Source of the DNA: Phenylobacterium sp. Root700
Lineage (GTDB): Bacteria > Pseudomonadota > Alphaproteobacteria > Caulobacterales > Caulobacteraceae
Reading direction: 5' to 3'
Length of the DNA: 64,000 nucleotides
Assembly: GCF_001429025.1 (NCBI RefSeq)
Contig: NZ_LMHT01000035.1
Coordinates: forward strand, 171,584-235,583
Part shown: positions 1 through 8,138 of the stretch, one piece after another
How the letters are laid out: the number at the start of each line of letters is the position of its first letter
Position numbering within the stretch: the first letter of the stretch is position 1
The notes under the pieces: model-generated
The model's database searches: none
Seen by the model: the letters and a program-made list of their open reading frames with translations, nothing else
What the model was told of the DNA's origin: nothing
Program-made: the position numbers and the translations under genes

Positions 1-142
1 CGGCGCCGTTGTCCTTGGCGGTGGCGATCTTCAGACCGGTGTTGATACGGCCTTGGACCGTGCCGAGGTCCTTATTGGTGGAGTTCAGGTTTTGCAGCGC
101 AATCATCGCGCCGGCGTTCGTGTTGACGGAATTCATCGCCAT
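1..142 (-). CDS. Flagellin, N-terminal part (cut by window edge)
   Basis: The 47 visible codons read as the conserved flagellin D0 N-terminus: [20 protein letters not shown], then a stretch ending in [15 protein letters not shown], so this is a polymerising filament subunit exported by the flagellar type III system. The ATG at 142 is preceded by AAAGGA about 8 nt upstream. The C-terminal part lies outside the window. A sigma-54 promoter lies 72 nt upstream of the start, and flaF and flbT follow on the same strand further upstream, the arrangement seen in Caulobacter flagellin clusters. Which paralogue it is (FljK, FljL and so on) cannot be told from the N-terminus. Confidence 0.93.
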   Translation of the reverse strand, partial: MAMNSVNTNAGAMIALQNLNSTNKDLGTVQGRINTGLKIATAKDNGA

Positions 143-213
143 TGAACTAGATCCTTTTCTCAGGGACCGACGTCATTTTGACTGCCGGAGGCGTTTTGCC
201 CGACGCTATCCAA

Positions 214-228
214 GCAATCGTCAGGCCA
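214..228 (-). promoter_or_regulatory. Sigma-54 (RpoN) promoter of the flagellin gene
   Basis: Read on the minus strand the sequence is TGGC-CTGACGA-TTGC followed by T. It matches the sigma-54 consensus TGGCacgNNNNTTGCW with the invariant GG-N10-GC spacing. The -12 GC is 72 nt before the flagellin ATG, which predicts an untranslated leader of about 60 nt. Late Caulobacter flagellin genes are known to use such promoters. Confidence 0.85.
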
Positions 229-318
229 CTCCGGGGGCCTCATAACCCATTGTATTTATTGGAAATTTCGCGTTTACGCGGCGGAAACCATGTCCGCGGG
301 GCCGAATCCCGGAACGGC

Positions 319-357
319 ACGGCAATAATTACCGGTTTGCTCGGCACTTTTTGCCGA
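319..357. promoter_or_regulatory. Paired inverted repeats resembling FlbD (ftr) enhancer sites
   Basis: Positions 341-357 form a perfect interrupted palindrome, TCGGCA-CTTTT-TGCCGA. Positions 320-335 form a second, imperfect one (CGGCAATAATTACCGG). Both lie about 90-130 bp upstream of the sigma-54 promoter, where an enhancer for an NtrC-type activator is expected. The GGCA...TGCC half-sites resemble the ftr elements bound by FlbD at Caulobacter late flagellar promoters. The assignment to FlbD is inference. Confidence 0.55.
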
Positions 358-452
358 TCGGCAACTATCGCCCACCATGCAAATGGCGCCCAAACGCAAA
401 ACGCCGACCACGAGGGCCGGCGCTGCATAAAACGATAGGATTCTGGAGGCTG

Positions 453-824
453 TCAGGCCGCGACGGGCGACGCCGCCTTTTGCCCAAGAGCCTGCATCAT
501 GTTCTTGTTGATCTCGATGAGGGTGTCGAAGTTGTCCTCACCCCGCATCACTTCGCTGGAATGCTTACCGATAAAGAGGCTGAGCGAAATGATGCTGGCG
601 CGCACCTGCGGCGGCAGCCCATTCGAGGGTTCCGAGCAGTCTCGGGCCAGCGTCGACCAAAGACGCCGGTTCCAATCGATCGCATCAATCCGAGCCGCGA
701 AGTCGGTGACCGGCGCCTCGGACGCAACGACAAGCGCGCGCGTCACCTGGCCGAACAGCCGATACTCCGCATCCTTCGGAGCCTCAGCTCTGGTGGCTGC
801 TTGCTGGTAGGCTCGAAGCGACAT
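453..824 (-). CDS. flaF: Flagellar biosynthesis regulator FlaF
   Basis: This 123-residue protein matches the FlaF family over its whole length. It starts [20 protein letters not shown] and carries the conserved segment [12 protein letters not shown], followed by a helical C-terminus. In Caulobacter FlaF is needed for flagellin production and secretion and acts as counterpart of FlbT. The start at 824 lies inside the 3' end of flbT (41-nt overlap), so the two are probably translated from one transcript. The gene ends 311 bp before the flagellin start, and the flagellin has its own promoter in that gap. Identification is from family resemblance. Confidence 0.9.
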   Translation of the reverse strand: MSLRAYQQAATRAEAPKDAEYRLFGQVTRALVVASEAPVTDFAARIDAIDWNRRLWSTLARDCSEPSNGLPPQVRASIISLSLFIGKHSSEVMRGEDNFDTLIEINKNMMQALGQKAASPVAA

Positions 825-1209
825 TCCCCAACCTCTCGTCTTCGTATTCGATCAACTTCCGGCACATCATAAGCGCTTTATAATACTCGCGCGACATGGC
901 GTGCTTGGAGATGGCGACACAGTCCGCCAATACTTCCGGGTTCCGAATAACTCCCATGAACTCGGTCAGGCGCTCGGCGAACTCATCGTAGTAACGATTG
1001 TTCGTGCCATCCTCGAGATACATCATCATCATCGGGAAATAGATGCGCCTGGACGGCGTCACCGCTTCGTCCGGCTGCATGATATCTTTCTCGCGCAGGA
1101 CCGACGCCTTGTTCTGCAGCACCAAGGTCGTCCGACGATCCCCGTTCTGCACCACGGCTCCGTTGAGAACGAACTTCTCTCCAGGCTTCAGCGACAATTT
1201 GAGCGGCAT
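784..1209 (-). CDS. flbT: Flagellin mRNA translational repressor FlbT
   Basis: This 141-residue protein opens [20 protein letters not shown] and continues with [20 protein letters not shown] and [20 protein letters not shown], the hallmark of the FlbT family. Caulobacter FlbT binds the 5' leader of flagellin mRNA and represses translation or stability until the hook-basal body is complete. The likely target here is the roughly 60-nt leader of the flagellin at the window start. Its 3' end overlaps flaF. The TGAGGA just before the ATG is a short-spaced ribosome-binding site. The divergent intergenic region with flmG carries a CtrA-like motif. Confidence 0.92.
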   Translation of the reverse strand: MPLKLSLKPGEKFVLNGAVVQNGDRRTTLVLQNKASVLREKDIMQPDEAVTPSRRIYFPMMMMYLEDGTNNRYYDEFAERLTEFMGVIRNPEVLADCVAISKHAMSREYYKALMMCRKLIEYEDERLGNVASSLPASSHQS

Positions 1210-1328
1210 TCCTCAGTCTCCAATAGAGGCGTGTCGCCCAAGTCTCGAAGCGGTCCGCAATGCGGTTGAGCTCACGCTAGCTGCGAGGGGTTAACCGCTT
1301 CTTGCGGCGGCGATCCTCCCAGACCCCA

Positions 1329-1343
1329 TTAGCGGACCGTTAA
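1329..1343. promoter_or_regulatory. CtrA-box-like motif between flbT and flmG
   Basis: TTAG-CGGACCG-TTAA matches the CtrA consensus TTAA-N7-TTAA at 7 of 8 defined bases with correct spacing. It lies in the 185-bp divergent region between flbT and flmG. CtrA is the master regulator of flagellar genes in Caulobacter. Occupancy here is inference from one near-match. Confidence 0.35.
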
Positions 1344-1394
1344 GCATGATTTCACAAGGTCCGGTCAGATCGATTTCGAGTATTTTCAGGCAAG

Positions 1395-3164
1395 GTGACT
1401 TCGCAGGTGCGTAAATCCCCATTCGAGAGCGGCCCTATCGGCAACGCCGCCTCTCGCGAGGCGCTTGCCCGGATTCAGGACGAAGTCTCGTCCATGAAGA
1501 CGATGAGGGCGGCCCTACGCCATGTGAAGAAGGGCCTCCTCTACGCCCGCGACAACAAGTTCAAAGAGGCCGAAGCCTGCGCCCTCCAGGCGATCAAGTA
1601 CGACCAGGGCATTCTCCATTCCTGGCATTTGCTCGGCATCGCGCGTGACAAGCTGGACGACCGGGCCGGCGCGCTTGACGCCTATGAACGCGCCCTGGCC
1701 CTTGGCCCGGAAAGCTCGGAAATCGCCAACGATCTCGGCCGCTTAGCCTATCGCATGGAGATGTGGCCGCAGGCCGAGGCGCTGTTCCGCCACAGCCTGG
1801 CGCTCAGACCGGCCGCGCCCGAGGCGTCGAACAACCTAGGCGCCCTCCTCCGCCGCCAGATGCGTTACCAGGACGCCATCGACATCCTGCGCCCCTCCCT
1901 CATGGCCCATCCCGCCGAGTCCATTCTGTGGGTGACGCTGGGCACGGTGTTGGGCGACCAGGGCGACGCCGATCAGGCCGAAACCTTCTACGCTGAGGCT
2001 CTGCGGCTGAACCCCGGCTACGCCAAGGCGATGCACAATCTGGGCGGCGTCCAGTTCGCCAAGGGCTCCGAACAGGACGGCATCGACCAGACCCTGCGAG
2101 CGATTCCCCTCGCCGAGGTTCCGGAAGACGCGACGATGATGCGCTTCTCGGCCGGGTCCATGCTGCTGGCGCGCGGCGATCTGCCGCAGGGCTGGAAATA
2201 TTACGCCGCACGCCTCGAACCGACCTTCAGCGAACCGGTCCACTTCCTGACCAACCGTCCACGCTGGCAGCCCGGAACCGAGATCGCCGGGCGCCACCTG
2301 ATGATCTTCGGCGAACAGGGACTGGGCGACGAAGTCCTCTTCGCCAACGCCCTGGAAGACGCCATCGCCGACCTCGGTCCTGGCGGGCGATTGACCCTGG
2401 CCGTGACCGAGCGCCTGCTGCCCCTGTTCCAGCGCAGCTTCCCCGACGCCCGCATCGGCGCGCACGTGACCCTCATGCGCGAGGGCCGCGCCTATCGCAC
2501 CGCCCCGTTCATCAAGGACTGGGCCGATGTCGACTACTGGGCCCCGATGGCCGCCCTGCTCGAGCACTACCGCCCGTCGGTGGAGTCGTTCCCCAACAGG
2601 CCGCAGGGGTTCATGCGCGCCGACCCGGTCCGCGTGGAGCACTGGCGCGAGGTGCTTTCCCAGCTACCGGGCGTCAAGGTCGGCCTCTTGTGGACCAGCT
2701 TGATCATTAGCACGAACCGCCGCCTCGCCTTCTCGCCGTTTGAGCAGTGGGAGCCGGTCTTGCGGACGCCGGGCGCCAGCTTCATCAATCTCCAGTATGG
2801 CGACAACGCCGAGCACCTGGAGTTCGCCCGGCGCAAGCTCGGCGTCGACATCTTCCAGCCGCCTGGCATCGACCTGAAGAACGACCTCGACGACGTCGCC
2901 GCCTTGTCGGCCGCCCTCGATCTGGTGGTCGGCATATCCAATGCGAGCTTCAACCTGGCCGCGGCCGTGGGCGCACCTTGCTGGCTGATCAGCACGCCCA
3001 GGGCCTGGCCGCGGCTGGGCACGGACCACAGCTATCCCTGGTACAGCCAGACCAAGGTTCTCTCGGGCGCCAAGCTCGGGACTTGGACCGACGTCATGGA
3101 CGAGACGGCCAAGGCCCTGGCCGAACATGTTCAGGGTGGAACACGACTGGCCGCGGCGGGTTGA
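1395..3164 (+). CDS. flmG: TPR-domain flagellin glycosyltransferase FlmG (FlbA-like)
   Basis: The protein has 589 residues. The first ~250 contain tandem tetratricopeptide repeats, for example SWHLLGIARDKLDDRAGALD and ALRLNPGYAKAMHNLGGVQF. The C-terminal ~300 residues resemble GT-B fold glycosyltransferases of the TPR/GT41-GT9 type, with GEQGLGDEVLFANAL and a terminal nucleotide-sugar-binding region containing GAPCWLISTPRAWPRLGTDH. In Caulobacter the flagellin-linked TPR protein FlbA/FlmG binds flagellins through its TPRs and transfers a nonulosonic acid. The position beside flbT, flaF and flagellin supports this. Translation appears to begin at GTG 1395 with only a weak Shine-Dalgarno; an in-frame ATG at 1494 is an alternative. 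The sugar substrate is not visible in this sequence. Confidence 0.75.
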   Translation: MTSQVRKSPFESGPIGNAASREALARIQDEVSSMKTMRAALRHVKKGLLYARDNKFKEAEACALQAIKYDQGILHSWHLLGIARDKLDDRAGALDAYERALALGPESSEIANDLGRLAYRMEMWPQAEALFRHSLALRPAAPEASNNLGALLRRQMRYQDAIDILRPSLMAHPAESILWVTLGTVLGDQGDADQAETFYAEALRLNPGYAKAMHNLGGVQFAKGSEQDGIDQTLRAIPLAEVPEDATMMRFSAGSMLLARGDLPQGWKYYAARLEPTFSEPVHFLTNRPRWQPGTEIAGRHLMIFGEQGLGDEVLFANALEDAIADLGPGGRLTLAVTERLLPLFQRSFPDARIGAHVTLMREGRAYRTAPFIKDWADVDYWAPMAALLEHYRPSVESFPNRPQGFMRADPVRVEHWREVLSQLPGVKVGLLWTSLIISTNRRLAFSPFEQWEPVLRTPGASFINLQYGDNAEHLEFARRKLGVDIFQPPGIDLKNDLDDVAALSAALDLVVGISNASFNLAAAVGAPCWLISTPRAWPRLGTDHSYPWYSQTKVLSGAKLGTWTDVMDETAKALAEHVQGGTRLAAAG

Positions 3165-3209
3165 TGAGGCGAAGGGCGTCTGCGGGCGCCCGATGTCAGG
3201 AACCACCCC

Positions 3210-3767
3210 ATGCCCGGCATGCAGGACGGCTACGACGAACAAGACAGCGCCGAGGCCTTCGACGAGGACAATCTCGACGACCGTGAAGACCTGGCCGAGA
3301 TCCGAACCTTCGAGGAGTTGCCCGAGGTTCTCGATCTCACCCGCGCCGATGGCGACCGCGACGAGGACGAGGCCTTGGCGCTCGACGCCAACGAGTTCGA
3401 TGAGGACGCGTTCGACGGCGACGATCCGGAGGAAGACGACGAACTTCATTATCGCACGGCGGCCGCCGACGATGACGAAGACGACGACGCCTTCGACGAC
3501 GATCAACTGGATCCTGATTCGATAGACGGCCTGGACGAGGTGGCCGACGCCGGCTTGGTGAGCGGCGGCGAAGACGACTTCACGAACTTTCAGTCCAAGG
3601 GCCTGAGCGACGAGGATCTTGAGCGCATGGGCTATGCGCGGCGCGCCATCGCCCCCGGGGACATTGAAGATAACCGTGATCCGCGCACGGAAAATGCGCT
3701 GGACGAGGGCCTCAAGGAGACTTTCCCCGCCTCCGATCCGGTCTCCATCTCGCCCCGGCGCGACTGA
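3210..3767 (+). CDS. Highly acidic low-complexity protein, conserved C-terminus
   Basis: About two-fifths of the 185 residues are Asp or Glu, arranged in runs such as DDPEEDDELHY and ADDDEDDDAFDDDQLDPDS; no membrane segment or enzyme fold is seen. The C-terminus carries a compact motif, ENALDEGLKETFPASDPVSI, that recurs at the ends of short acidic hypothetical proteins in Alphaproteobacteria. The gene begins 45 bp after flmG on the same strand. Function is unknown; the composition suggests an intrinsically disordered protein that could bind basic partners or cations, which is speculative. Confidence 0.7.
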   Translation: MPGMQDGYDEQDSAEAFDEDNLDDREDLAEIRTFEELPEVLDLTRADGDRDEDEALALDANEFDEDAFDGDDPEEDDELHYRTAAADDDEDDDAFDDDQLDPDSIDGLDEVADAGLVSGGEDDFTNFQSKGLSDEDLERMGYARRAIAPGDIEDNRDPRTENALDEGLKETFPASDPVSISPRRD

Positions 3768-3909
3768 ACATCACAGAGACCGTTGTCATAAAGGCCGCCG
3801 CGCGACGCTCAATCAGCTTGAATGTCCTGCGCACGCCTTTAGTTTGGCTCCAGTTGAAACATTTGTTCGAAAGCGGGCTTCATTCTATGCCCGCTCCTGG
3901 GGAGCCCGA

Positions 3910-4782
3910 ATGAGCCAGCGTTTTGAAGGCACCGACAATTACGTCGCCACTGAAGATCTAAAGGTCGCGGTCAACGCCGCGGTCGCGCTGGAACGCCCCC
4001 TATTGATCAAGGGCGAACCCGGCACCGGCAAGACGGTTCTGGCCTATGAGATCGCCAAGGCGCTCGGCGCCGAGCTGATCACCTGGCACATCAAGTCGAC
4101 GACCAAGGCCCATCAGGGCCTCTACGAATACGACGCCGTGACCCGCCTGCGCGACAGCCAGCTGGGCGACGAGCGCGTGAAGGACGTCAAGAACTACATC
4201 AAGAAGGGCAAGCTCTGGGAGGCCTTCACCTCCGACAAGCGCCCGATCCTGCTGATCGACGAGATCGACAAGGCCGACATCGAATTCCCGAACGACCTCC
4301 TGCAGGAGCTCGATCGGATGGAATTCTACGTCTACGAGACCAATGAGACGATCAAGGCCGAGATCCGCCCGATCGTGATCATCACCTCGAACAACGAGAA
4401 GGAACTGCCGGACGCCTTCCTGCGCCGCTGTTTCTTCCACTACATCCGCTTCCCGGAAGCCGAGACGATGAACGAGATCGTCGAGGTCCATTATCCGGGC
4501 ATCAAGCAGAAGCTGGTCGCTGAGGCGCTGCGCATCTTCTACGACATGCGCAAAGTTCCGGGCCTGAAGAAGAAGCCGTCGACCTCCGAACTGCTCGACT
4601 GGCTGAAGCTGCTGATGGTCGAGGACATCGACGCTGACGCCCTGAAGGAACGCGATCCGACCAAGCTGATCCCGCCGCTGCATGGCGCGCTGCTGAAGAA
4701 CGAGCAGGACGTCCATCTGTTCGAGCGCCTGGCCTTCCTGGCCCGTCGCGAAGGCGCCGGCACCCGTCCCGGCCAGCAATAG
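3910..4782 (+). CDS. MoxR-family AAA+ ATPase
   Basis: This 290-residue protein is a single AAA+ module of the MoxR class. It has Walker A GEPGTGKT, Walker B ILLIDEIDKAD, sensor I in IITSNNEKELPDAFLRRC and an arginine-rich RRCFFHYIRFPEAE segment. MoxR ATPases are chaperone-like and usually pair with a von Willebrand factor A protein. No VWA gene follows here; the next gene is a lipoprotein behind a terminator. I chose ATG 3910 because the AAA+ homology begins right there (MSQRFEGTDNYVATEDLKVA). A longer in-frame extension upstream has no family resemblance. Confidence 0.88.
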   Translation: MSQRFEGTDNYVATEDLKVAVNAAVALERPLLIKGEPGTGKTVLAYEIAKALGAELITWHIKSTTKAHQGLYEYDAVTRLRDSQLGDERVKDVKNYIKKGKLWEAFTSDKRPILLIDEIDKADIEFPNDLLQELDRMEFYVYETNETIKAEIRPIVIITSNNEKELPDAFLRRCFFHYIRFPEAETMNEIVEVHYPGIKQKLVAEALRIFYDMRKVPGLKKKPSTSELLDWLKLLMVEDIDADALKERDPTKLIPPLHGALLKNEQDVHLFERLAFLARREGAGTRPGQQ

Positions 4783-4813
4783 GCTTACGCCGAATTCACT
4801 CGACGTTACAAAG

Positions 4814-4854
4814 GGCTCCGGTCAGGTTCGACATGAACCGACCGGAGCCTTTTT
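4814..4854 (+). terminator. Rho-independent terminator after moxR, overlapping next RBS
   Basis: The arms GGCTCCGGTC and GACCGGAGCC, extended by GGTTC/GAACC around a small loop, form a strong stem at 4814-4849 followed by TTTTT at 4850-4854. It would end the moxR transcript. The GGAG inside the 3' arm is also the only Shine-Dalgarno candidate for the lipoprotein ATG at 4856. Confidence 0.85.
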
Positions 4855-4855
4855 C

Positions 4856-5650
4856 ATGAAAACGACCCTGCTGATCGCGGCCTCAGCCCTGACGCTCGCA
4901 GGCTGCCAGGGCGCATCGCACGCCGTGGCCAAGCTCGACTGCCCTGTCACCGAAGGCGACCTCACACGGGTGAGCATCGAGCAGGACGGCAAGAGCTGCG
5001 CCTATCGCTCGGCCGACGGCGCCGAGGTCAGCCTGGAACTGGTTCCCATCGTCGGGGACGCCCAGGCCACCCTGGCCAAGGTCGAGACGCTCCTGCGCAG
5101 CACGCCTGGCCCCATGACCCCCGACGCCGAGGCCGCTCAAGCCGATGTCAGCGCCAAGATAGCCGACGCGACAGCCGCCAAGGCGAACGTCAACGCCGTC
5201 GCCGCCGAGGTGGCCCGCGTCCAATCCGAGGCCGCCGCCGACGCCGGCATCAGCCTGGACGGCGATAGCGACCACGAGGGTGACGACAACAGCGACGCCG
5301 CGGAGGTCAACCTGCCTGGCGTCCACATCGTCGCCGACGGCGACAAGGCCAATGTCCGCATCGGGCCGCTGAAGGTCGACGCCGATGGCGACGACACCGT
5401 GGTCAACATCTATCGCGACGTCCGCATGCGCGGAGAAGCGCTTTCGCGTGAGAAGCGCGGCCTGCGCGCGACCTTCATCTACACCGGCAAGGATCTGCCC
5501 GCCGGTTATCGCTATGTCGGCTACGAGGCCGGCGGACCCAAGAGCGGCCCGCTGACCATCGCCAAGGTGCGCTCGAAGATCGACACCGAATCCGGCGACC
5601 GCATCAATCACGACGTCCGCGAACTGGTGCGCCGCAACGGCGGGGTCTGA
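4856..5650 (+). CDS. Predicted lipoprotein of unknown function
   Basis: The N-terminus MKTTLLIAASALTLAGCQGA is a signal peptide with a lipobox (LAGC), predicting lipidation at Cys17. The mature 248-residue part has an Ala-rich helical region, an acidic stretch around residue 140 (DGDSDHEGDDNSDAAEVNLP), and a C-terminal region with regular GPLKVDADGDDTVVNIYRD-type strands. I recognise no named domain. The ATG immediately follows a terminator hairpin whose 3' arm contains the ribosome-binding site. Function unknown; envelope location is the only firm inference. Confidence 0.8.
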   Translation: MKTTLLIAASALTLAGCQGASHAVAKLDCPVTEGDLTRVSIEQDGKSCAYRSADGAEVSLELVPIVGDAQATLAKVETLLRSTPGPMTPDAEAAQADVSAKIADATAAKANVNAVAAEVARVQSEAAADAGISLDGDSDHEGDDNSDAAEVNLPGVHIVADGDKANVRIGPLKVDADGDDTVVNIYRDVRMRGEALSREKRGLRATFIYTGKDLPAGYRYVGYEAGGPKSGPLTIAKVRSKIDTESGDRINHDVRELVRRNGGV

Positions 5651-5656
5651 TCCAGT

Positions 5657-6031
5657 TTAGCCGGCCGGCTGAACCTCCACGACCTTGTAGGTCAGCGGCC
5701 GGCCGTCCTCGTCGGTGACGGTGACGTACTCACCGACCGCGAAACGGTGCTCGCCCAGGCGATGCACCGGCTCGTCGTCGGCGGCGTCATCCTCGTCGTA
5801 GTCGAAGAACCAACGACTGCCGCGACGCATCAACCGCCCGTCCATGGCGTCCTCGTCGGGTGCGAAACGGCGCACCAGGCAGACCCCCTTGGCCTTGGAA
5901 TAGGCCGCCTCATCCAACATCCCGTCGGCGGTCAGCGGCGCGGTGAGCGCATAGCCCCGATGGTCGTCGCCGCCCGAGAACTCCGTGCCAGGATTGCGGG
6001 CAAGCCGCATGACGATACGCGACAGGGTCAT
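5657..6031 (-). CDS. Conserved hypothetical protein (124 aa)
   Basis: A soluble protein with no signal peptide or membrane span. It begins MTLSRIVMRLARNPGTEFSG and has a C-terminal half with a beta-rich character (FAVGEYVTVTDEDGRPLTYK), perhaps a small barrel. It lies 16 bp downstream of the universal stress protein gene on the same strand and converges with the lipoprotein gene, so it is probably cotranscribed with the stress gene. I do not recognise a named family. Confidence 0.7.
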   Translation of the reverse strand: MTLSRIVMRLARNPGTEFSGGDDHRGYALTAPLTADGMLDEAAYSKAKGVCLVRRFAPDEDAMDGRLMRRGSRWFFDYDEDDAADDEPVHRLGEHRFAVGEYVTVTDEDGRPLTYKVVEVQPAG

Positions 6032-6047
6032 GACCTGAACCTCGGGC

Positions 6048-6860
6048 TTAGTGAGAAAGGAAGAGCGACGGGTGATCGGCGCTCAGCAGGGTCCGCGTCG
6101 TGCCGCCGAAGATGAACTCCTGCAGGCGCGGATGGCCGAAGGCGCCGGCGACGAGGATATCGGCGCCCGCCTTGCGAGCGGCGTAGAGCAGCAGAGGCGC
6201 CGCATCACCGCTGTCGGGCAGGATGTCGACATCGGCCTTGACCCCGCGCGCGGCGTAATAGGCCTGGAGCCGGTAGGGGTCGAAGCTGCGCGAGGTCGCC
6301 TTGGGCGCGGCCAGGATCACGACGTGCGGGGCCTTCTCCAGCAGCGGCAGCGCCAGGCGCGCGGCGCGCGAGGCCTCCTTGCCGCCGTCCCAGGCCACCG
6401 CCACAGGCCCGCCGACGCTGAACCCTTCACGCGCGATCAGCACCGGACGTTGTTCGTCGGCGACCATCTGCTGGAACGCCTCGGCCAGGGGGCCTCGACC
6501 ACGGGCCGGATCGTTGTTGAACACCACCACATCGGAAAGCCGGCTCTCGGCCGACAAGCCGGCCCACACCGGGGTCTGGAGCGAGATGAACTGGCTCTTG
6601 GCGTAGGGAATCGCGGCGACGGCGGCGCGAGCGTTCTTCTCGCCGGCCTCGGCGGCTTCCTTCAGGGATTCCAGGGCCGTGGTCTGGATACCGCCCAGAA
6701 AGCCCTCGCCCATCCAGGGCATGACATCGGCGACATCGGCCGGCGTGTAGACGCAGGCAAGCTCGGCGCCGAAAGGCTCCGCCAGCTTGGTTGCAGCGGC
6801 GATAGCGGTCTTGTCCCCCTCGCCGCCCGACAGCGGCGCCATGATCCTAGCCCAGCTCAT
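6048..6860 (-). CDS. Universal stress protein (UspA family)
   Basis: The 270-residue protein is of the tandem or long Usp type. It opens MSWARIMAPLSGGEGDKTAI, a typical first Usp strand, and ends with a nucleotide-binding-like loop in LVAGAFGHPRLQEFIFGGTT, matching the G-x(2)-G-x(9)-G-[ST] signature of ATP-binding UspA proteins. ATG 6860 is chosen because AAGGGA sits 7 nt upstream; an in-frame TTG at 6878 is less likely. The family contributes to stress and starvation tolerance. The gene diverges from the HD hydrolase. Confidence 0.88.
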   Translation of the reverse strand: MSWARIMAPLSGGEGDKTAIAAATKLAEPFGAELACVYTPADVADVMPWMGEGFLGGIQTTALESLKEAAEAGEKNARAAVAAIPYAKSQFISLQTPVWAGLSAESRLSDVVVFNNDPARGRGPLAEAFQQMVADEQRPVLIAREGFSVGGPVAVAWDGGKEASRAARLALPLLEKAPHVVILAAPKATSRSFDPYRLQAYYAARGVKADVDILPDSGDAAPLLLYAARKAGADILVAGAFGHPRLQEFIFGGTTRTLLSADHPSLFLSH

Positions 6861-6976
6861 GTTCTTTCCCTTGCTCAACCTACGCAGCCAAGATGGACCC
6901 GAAGCTCATGCCGCGCATTGATCTTTGGCAAGTCCTGGGTCAGTTCACGACCTTGACCATGAAGGGGAACGCATCG

Positions 6977-7621
6977 GTGAGGAAAGGGCTGCGTCCAACG
7001 GGCAAGGAACCTCGCGCCTGGCAGAGGATGTTATCGGGACGGAGGCTCGATCTGCTCGACCCGTCTCCCATGGATATCGAGATCGAGGATATCGCCCACG
7101 GCCTGGCCCGCGTCGCGCGCTGGAACGGCCAGACGATCGGTGAACACGCCTTCTCGGTGGCCCAGCATTCGGTGGTCGTCGAAGAGATTTGCGCCCACAT
7201 CCAGCCGGACATCGAGCCGAAATGGCGGCTCGCGGCGCTGCTGCACGACGCCTCGGAATATGTGATCGGCGACATGATCAGCCCGTTCAAGGCGGCGCTG
7301 GGCCTGGACTACAAGATCTTCGAGGAACGGCTGGAGACGGCGATCCACATCCGCTTCGGCATTCCGGCCAAGACGCCGCTGGCCATCAAGAAGCTGATCA
7401 AGACGGCCGACCGCGCCTGCGCCTTCTTCGAGGCCACGCAGCTGGCCGGGTTCAATCACCGCGAGGCGTTGGAATTCTTTGACGCCCCACCGGTCGGCTA
7501 CGATCTGGTGATCGAGCCGCTCTCGGCGGCGCAAGCGCAAACCCGTTACATTCAGCGCTATCATGTCCTCTCCGAAGCGGCCGGATTCGCATCTGGCGCT
7601 TCGGCCTTCGACACCGAGTAG
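6977..7621 (+). CDS. HD-domain phosphohydrolase (YfbR-like)
   Basis: The domain carries the HD metal-binding residues of 5'-deoxynucleotidase-type hydrolases: IGEHAFSVAQHS, then AALLHDASEYVIGDMISPFK with the HD pair, and a later Asp in KLIKTADRACAFFEA. Such enzymes dephosphorylate nucleotides; the exact substrate is not visible. I prefer GTG 6977 as start because AAGGGGA lies 8 nt upstream and it leaves 116 bp for divergent promoters; ATG 6893 or 6959 would also be in frame. It is the first gene of a three-gene operon, with a 4-bp gap to the phosphatase gene. Confidence 0.82.
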   Translation: MRKGLRPTGKEPRAWQRMLSGRRLDLLDPSPMDIEIEDIAHGLARVARWNGQTIGEHAFSVAQHSVVVEEICAHIQPDIEPKWRLAALLHDASEYVIGDMISPFKAALGLDYKIFEERLETAIHIRFGIPAKTPLAIKKLIKTADRACAFFEATQLAGFNHREALEFFDAPPVGYDLVIEPLSAAQAQTRYIQRYHVLSEAAGFASGASAFDTE

Positions 7622-7625
7622 CTGA

Positions 7626-8138
7626 ATGACCCTGATTGTCTGCGGATTGGCCGAGGTGCCCGGACTGATCGCCGCGCGGGCGCCGTCCCACGTCATCACC
7701 CTGCTGGACGCCGCCAGCATGATCCCGACGCCGGACGGCCTGTCGCCCGATCGCCATCTGAAGCTGTCGGTGAACGACATCGCCGAGCCGACCGAAGGCC
7801 TGATCCTGCCCAGCGATGATCTGGTCCGCCGACTGCTGGCCTTCGGGCGCACCTGGGACGAAACCGCCCCGATGATCGTCCACTGCTGGGCCGGCATCAG
7901 CCGCTCCAGCGCCAGCGCCTTCGTCCTGGCCTGCGATCGCAATCCAAGCGTCGATGAACGCGCCATCGCGCTCACCATGCGTCAGGCCGCCAAGCACGCC
8001 TATCCGAACCGGCGCATCGTGGCCCTGGCCGACGACGTGCTGGGCCGTCGCGGCCGGATGGTCGAGGCGGTGGAGGCGATGGGCGACTACGAATATTCCG
8101 GCGTCGGCGTCCCCTTCGACTTCGCGGTTCGGTACTGA
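7626..8138 (+). CDS. Predicted protein tyrosine phosphatase
   Basis: The 170-residue protein has the cysteine phosphatase P-loop in IVHCWAGISRSSAS, i.e. HC-x5-R with nucleophile Cys87 and Arg93. It resembles the short 'predicted protein tyrosine phosphatase' group in Alphaproteobacteria. A general-acid Asp could be Asp51 (SVNDIAEP). It starts 4 bp after the HD gene and its TGA overlaps the ATG of the next gene (TGATG at 8136-8140), so translation is probably coupled. Substrate unknown; small phosphorylated metabolites are as likely as proteins. Confidence 0.85.
   Translation: MTLIVCGLAEVPGLIAARAPSHVITLLDAASMIPTPDGLSPDRHLKLSVNDIAEPTEGLILPSDDLVRRLLAFGRTWDETAPMIVHCWAGISRSSASAFVLACDRNPSVDERAIALTMRQAAKHAYPNRRIVALADDVLGRRGRMVEAVEAMGDYEYSGVGVPFDFAVRY

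Noticed and set aside
1285..1300. Second CtrA-like site at GGTTAACC before flmG
   Set aside because: No second half at N7 spacing.
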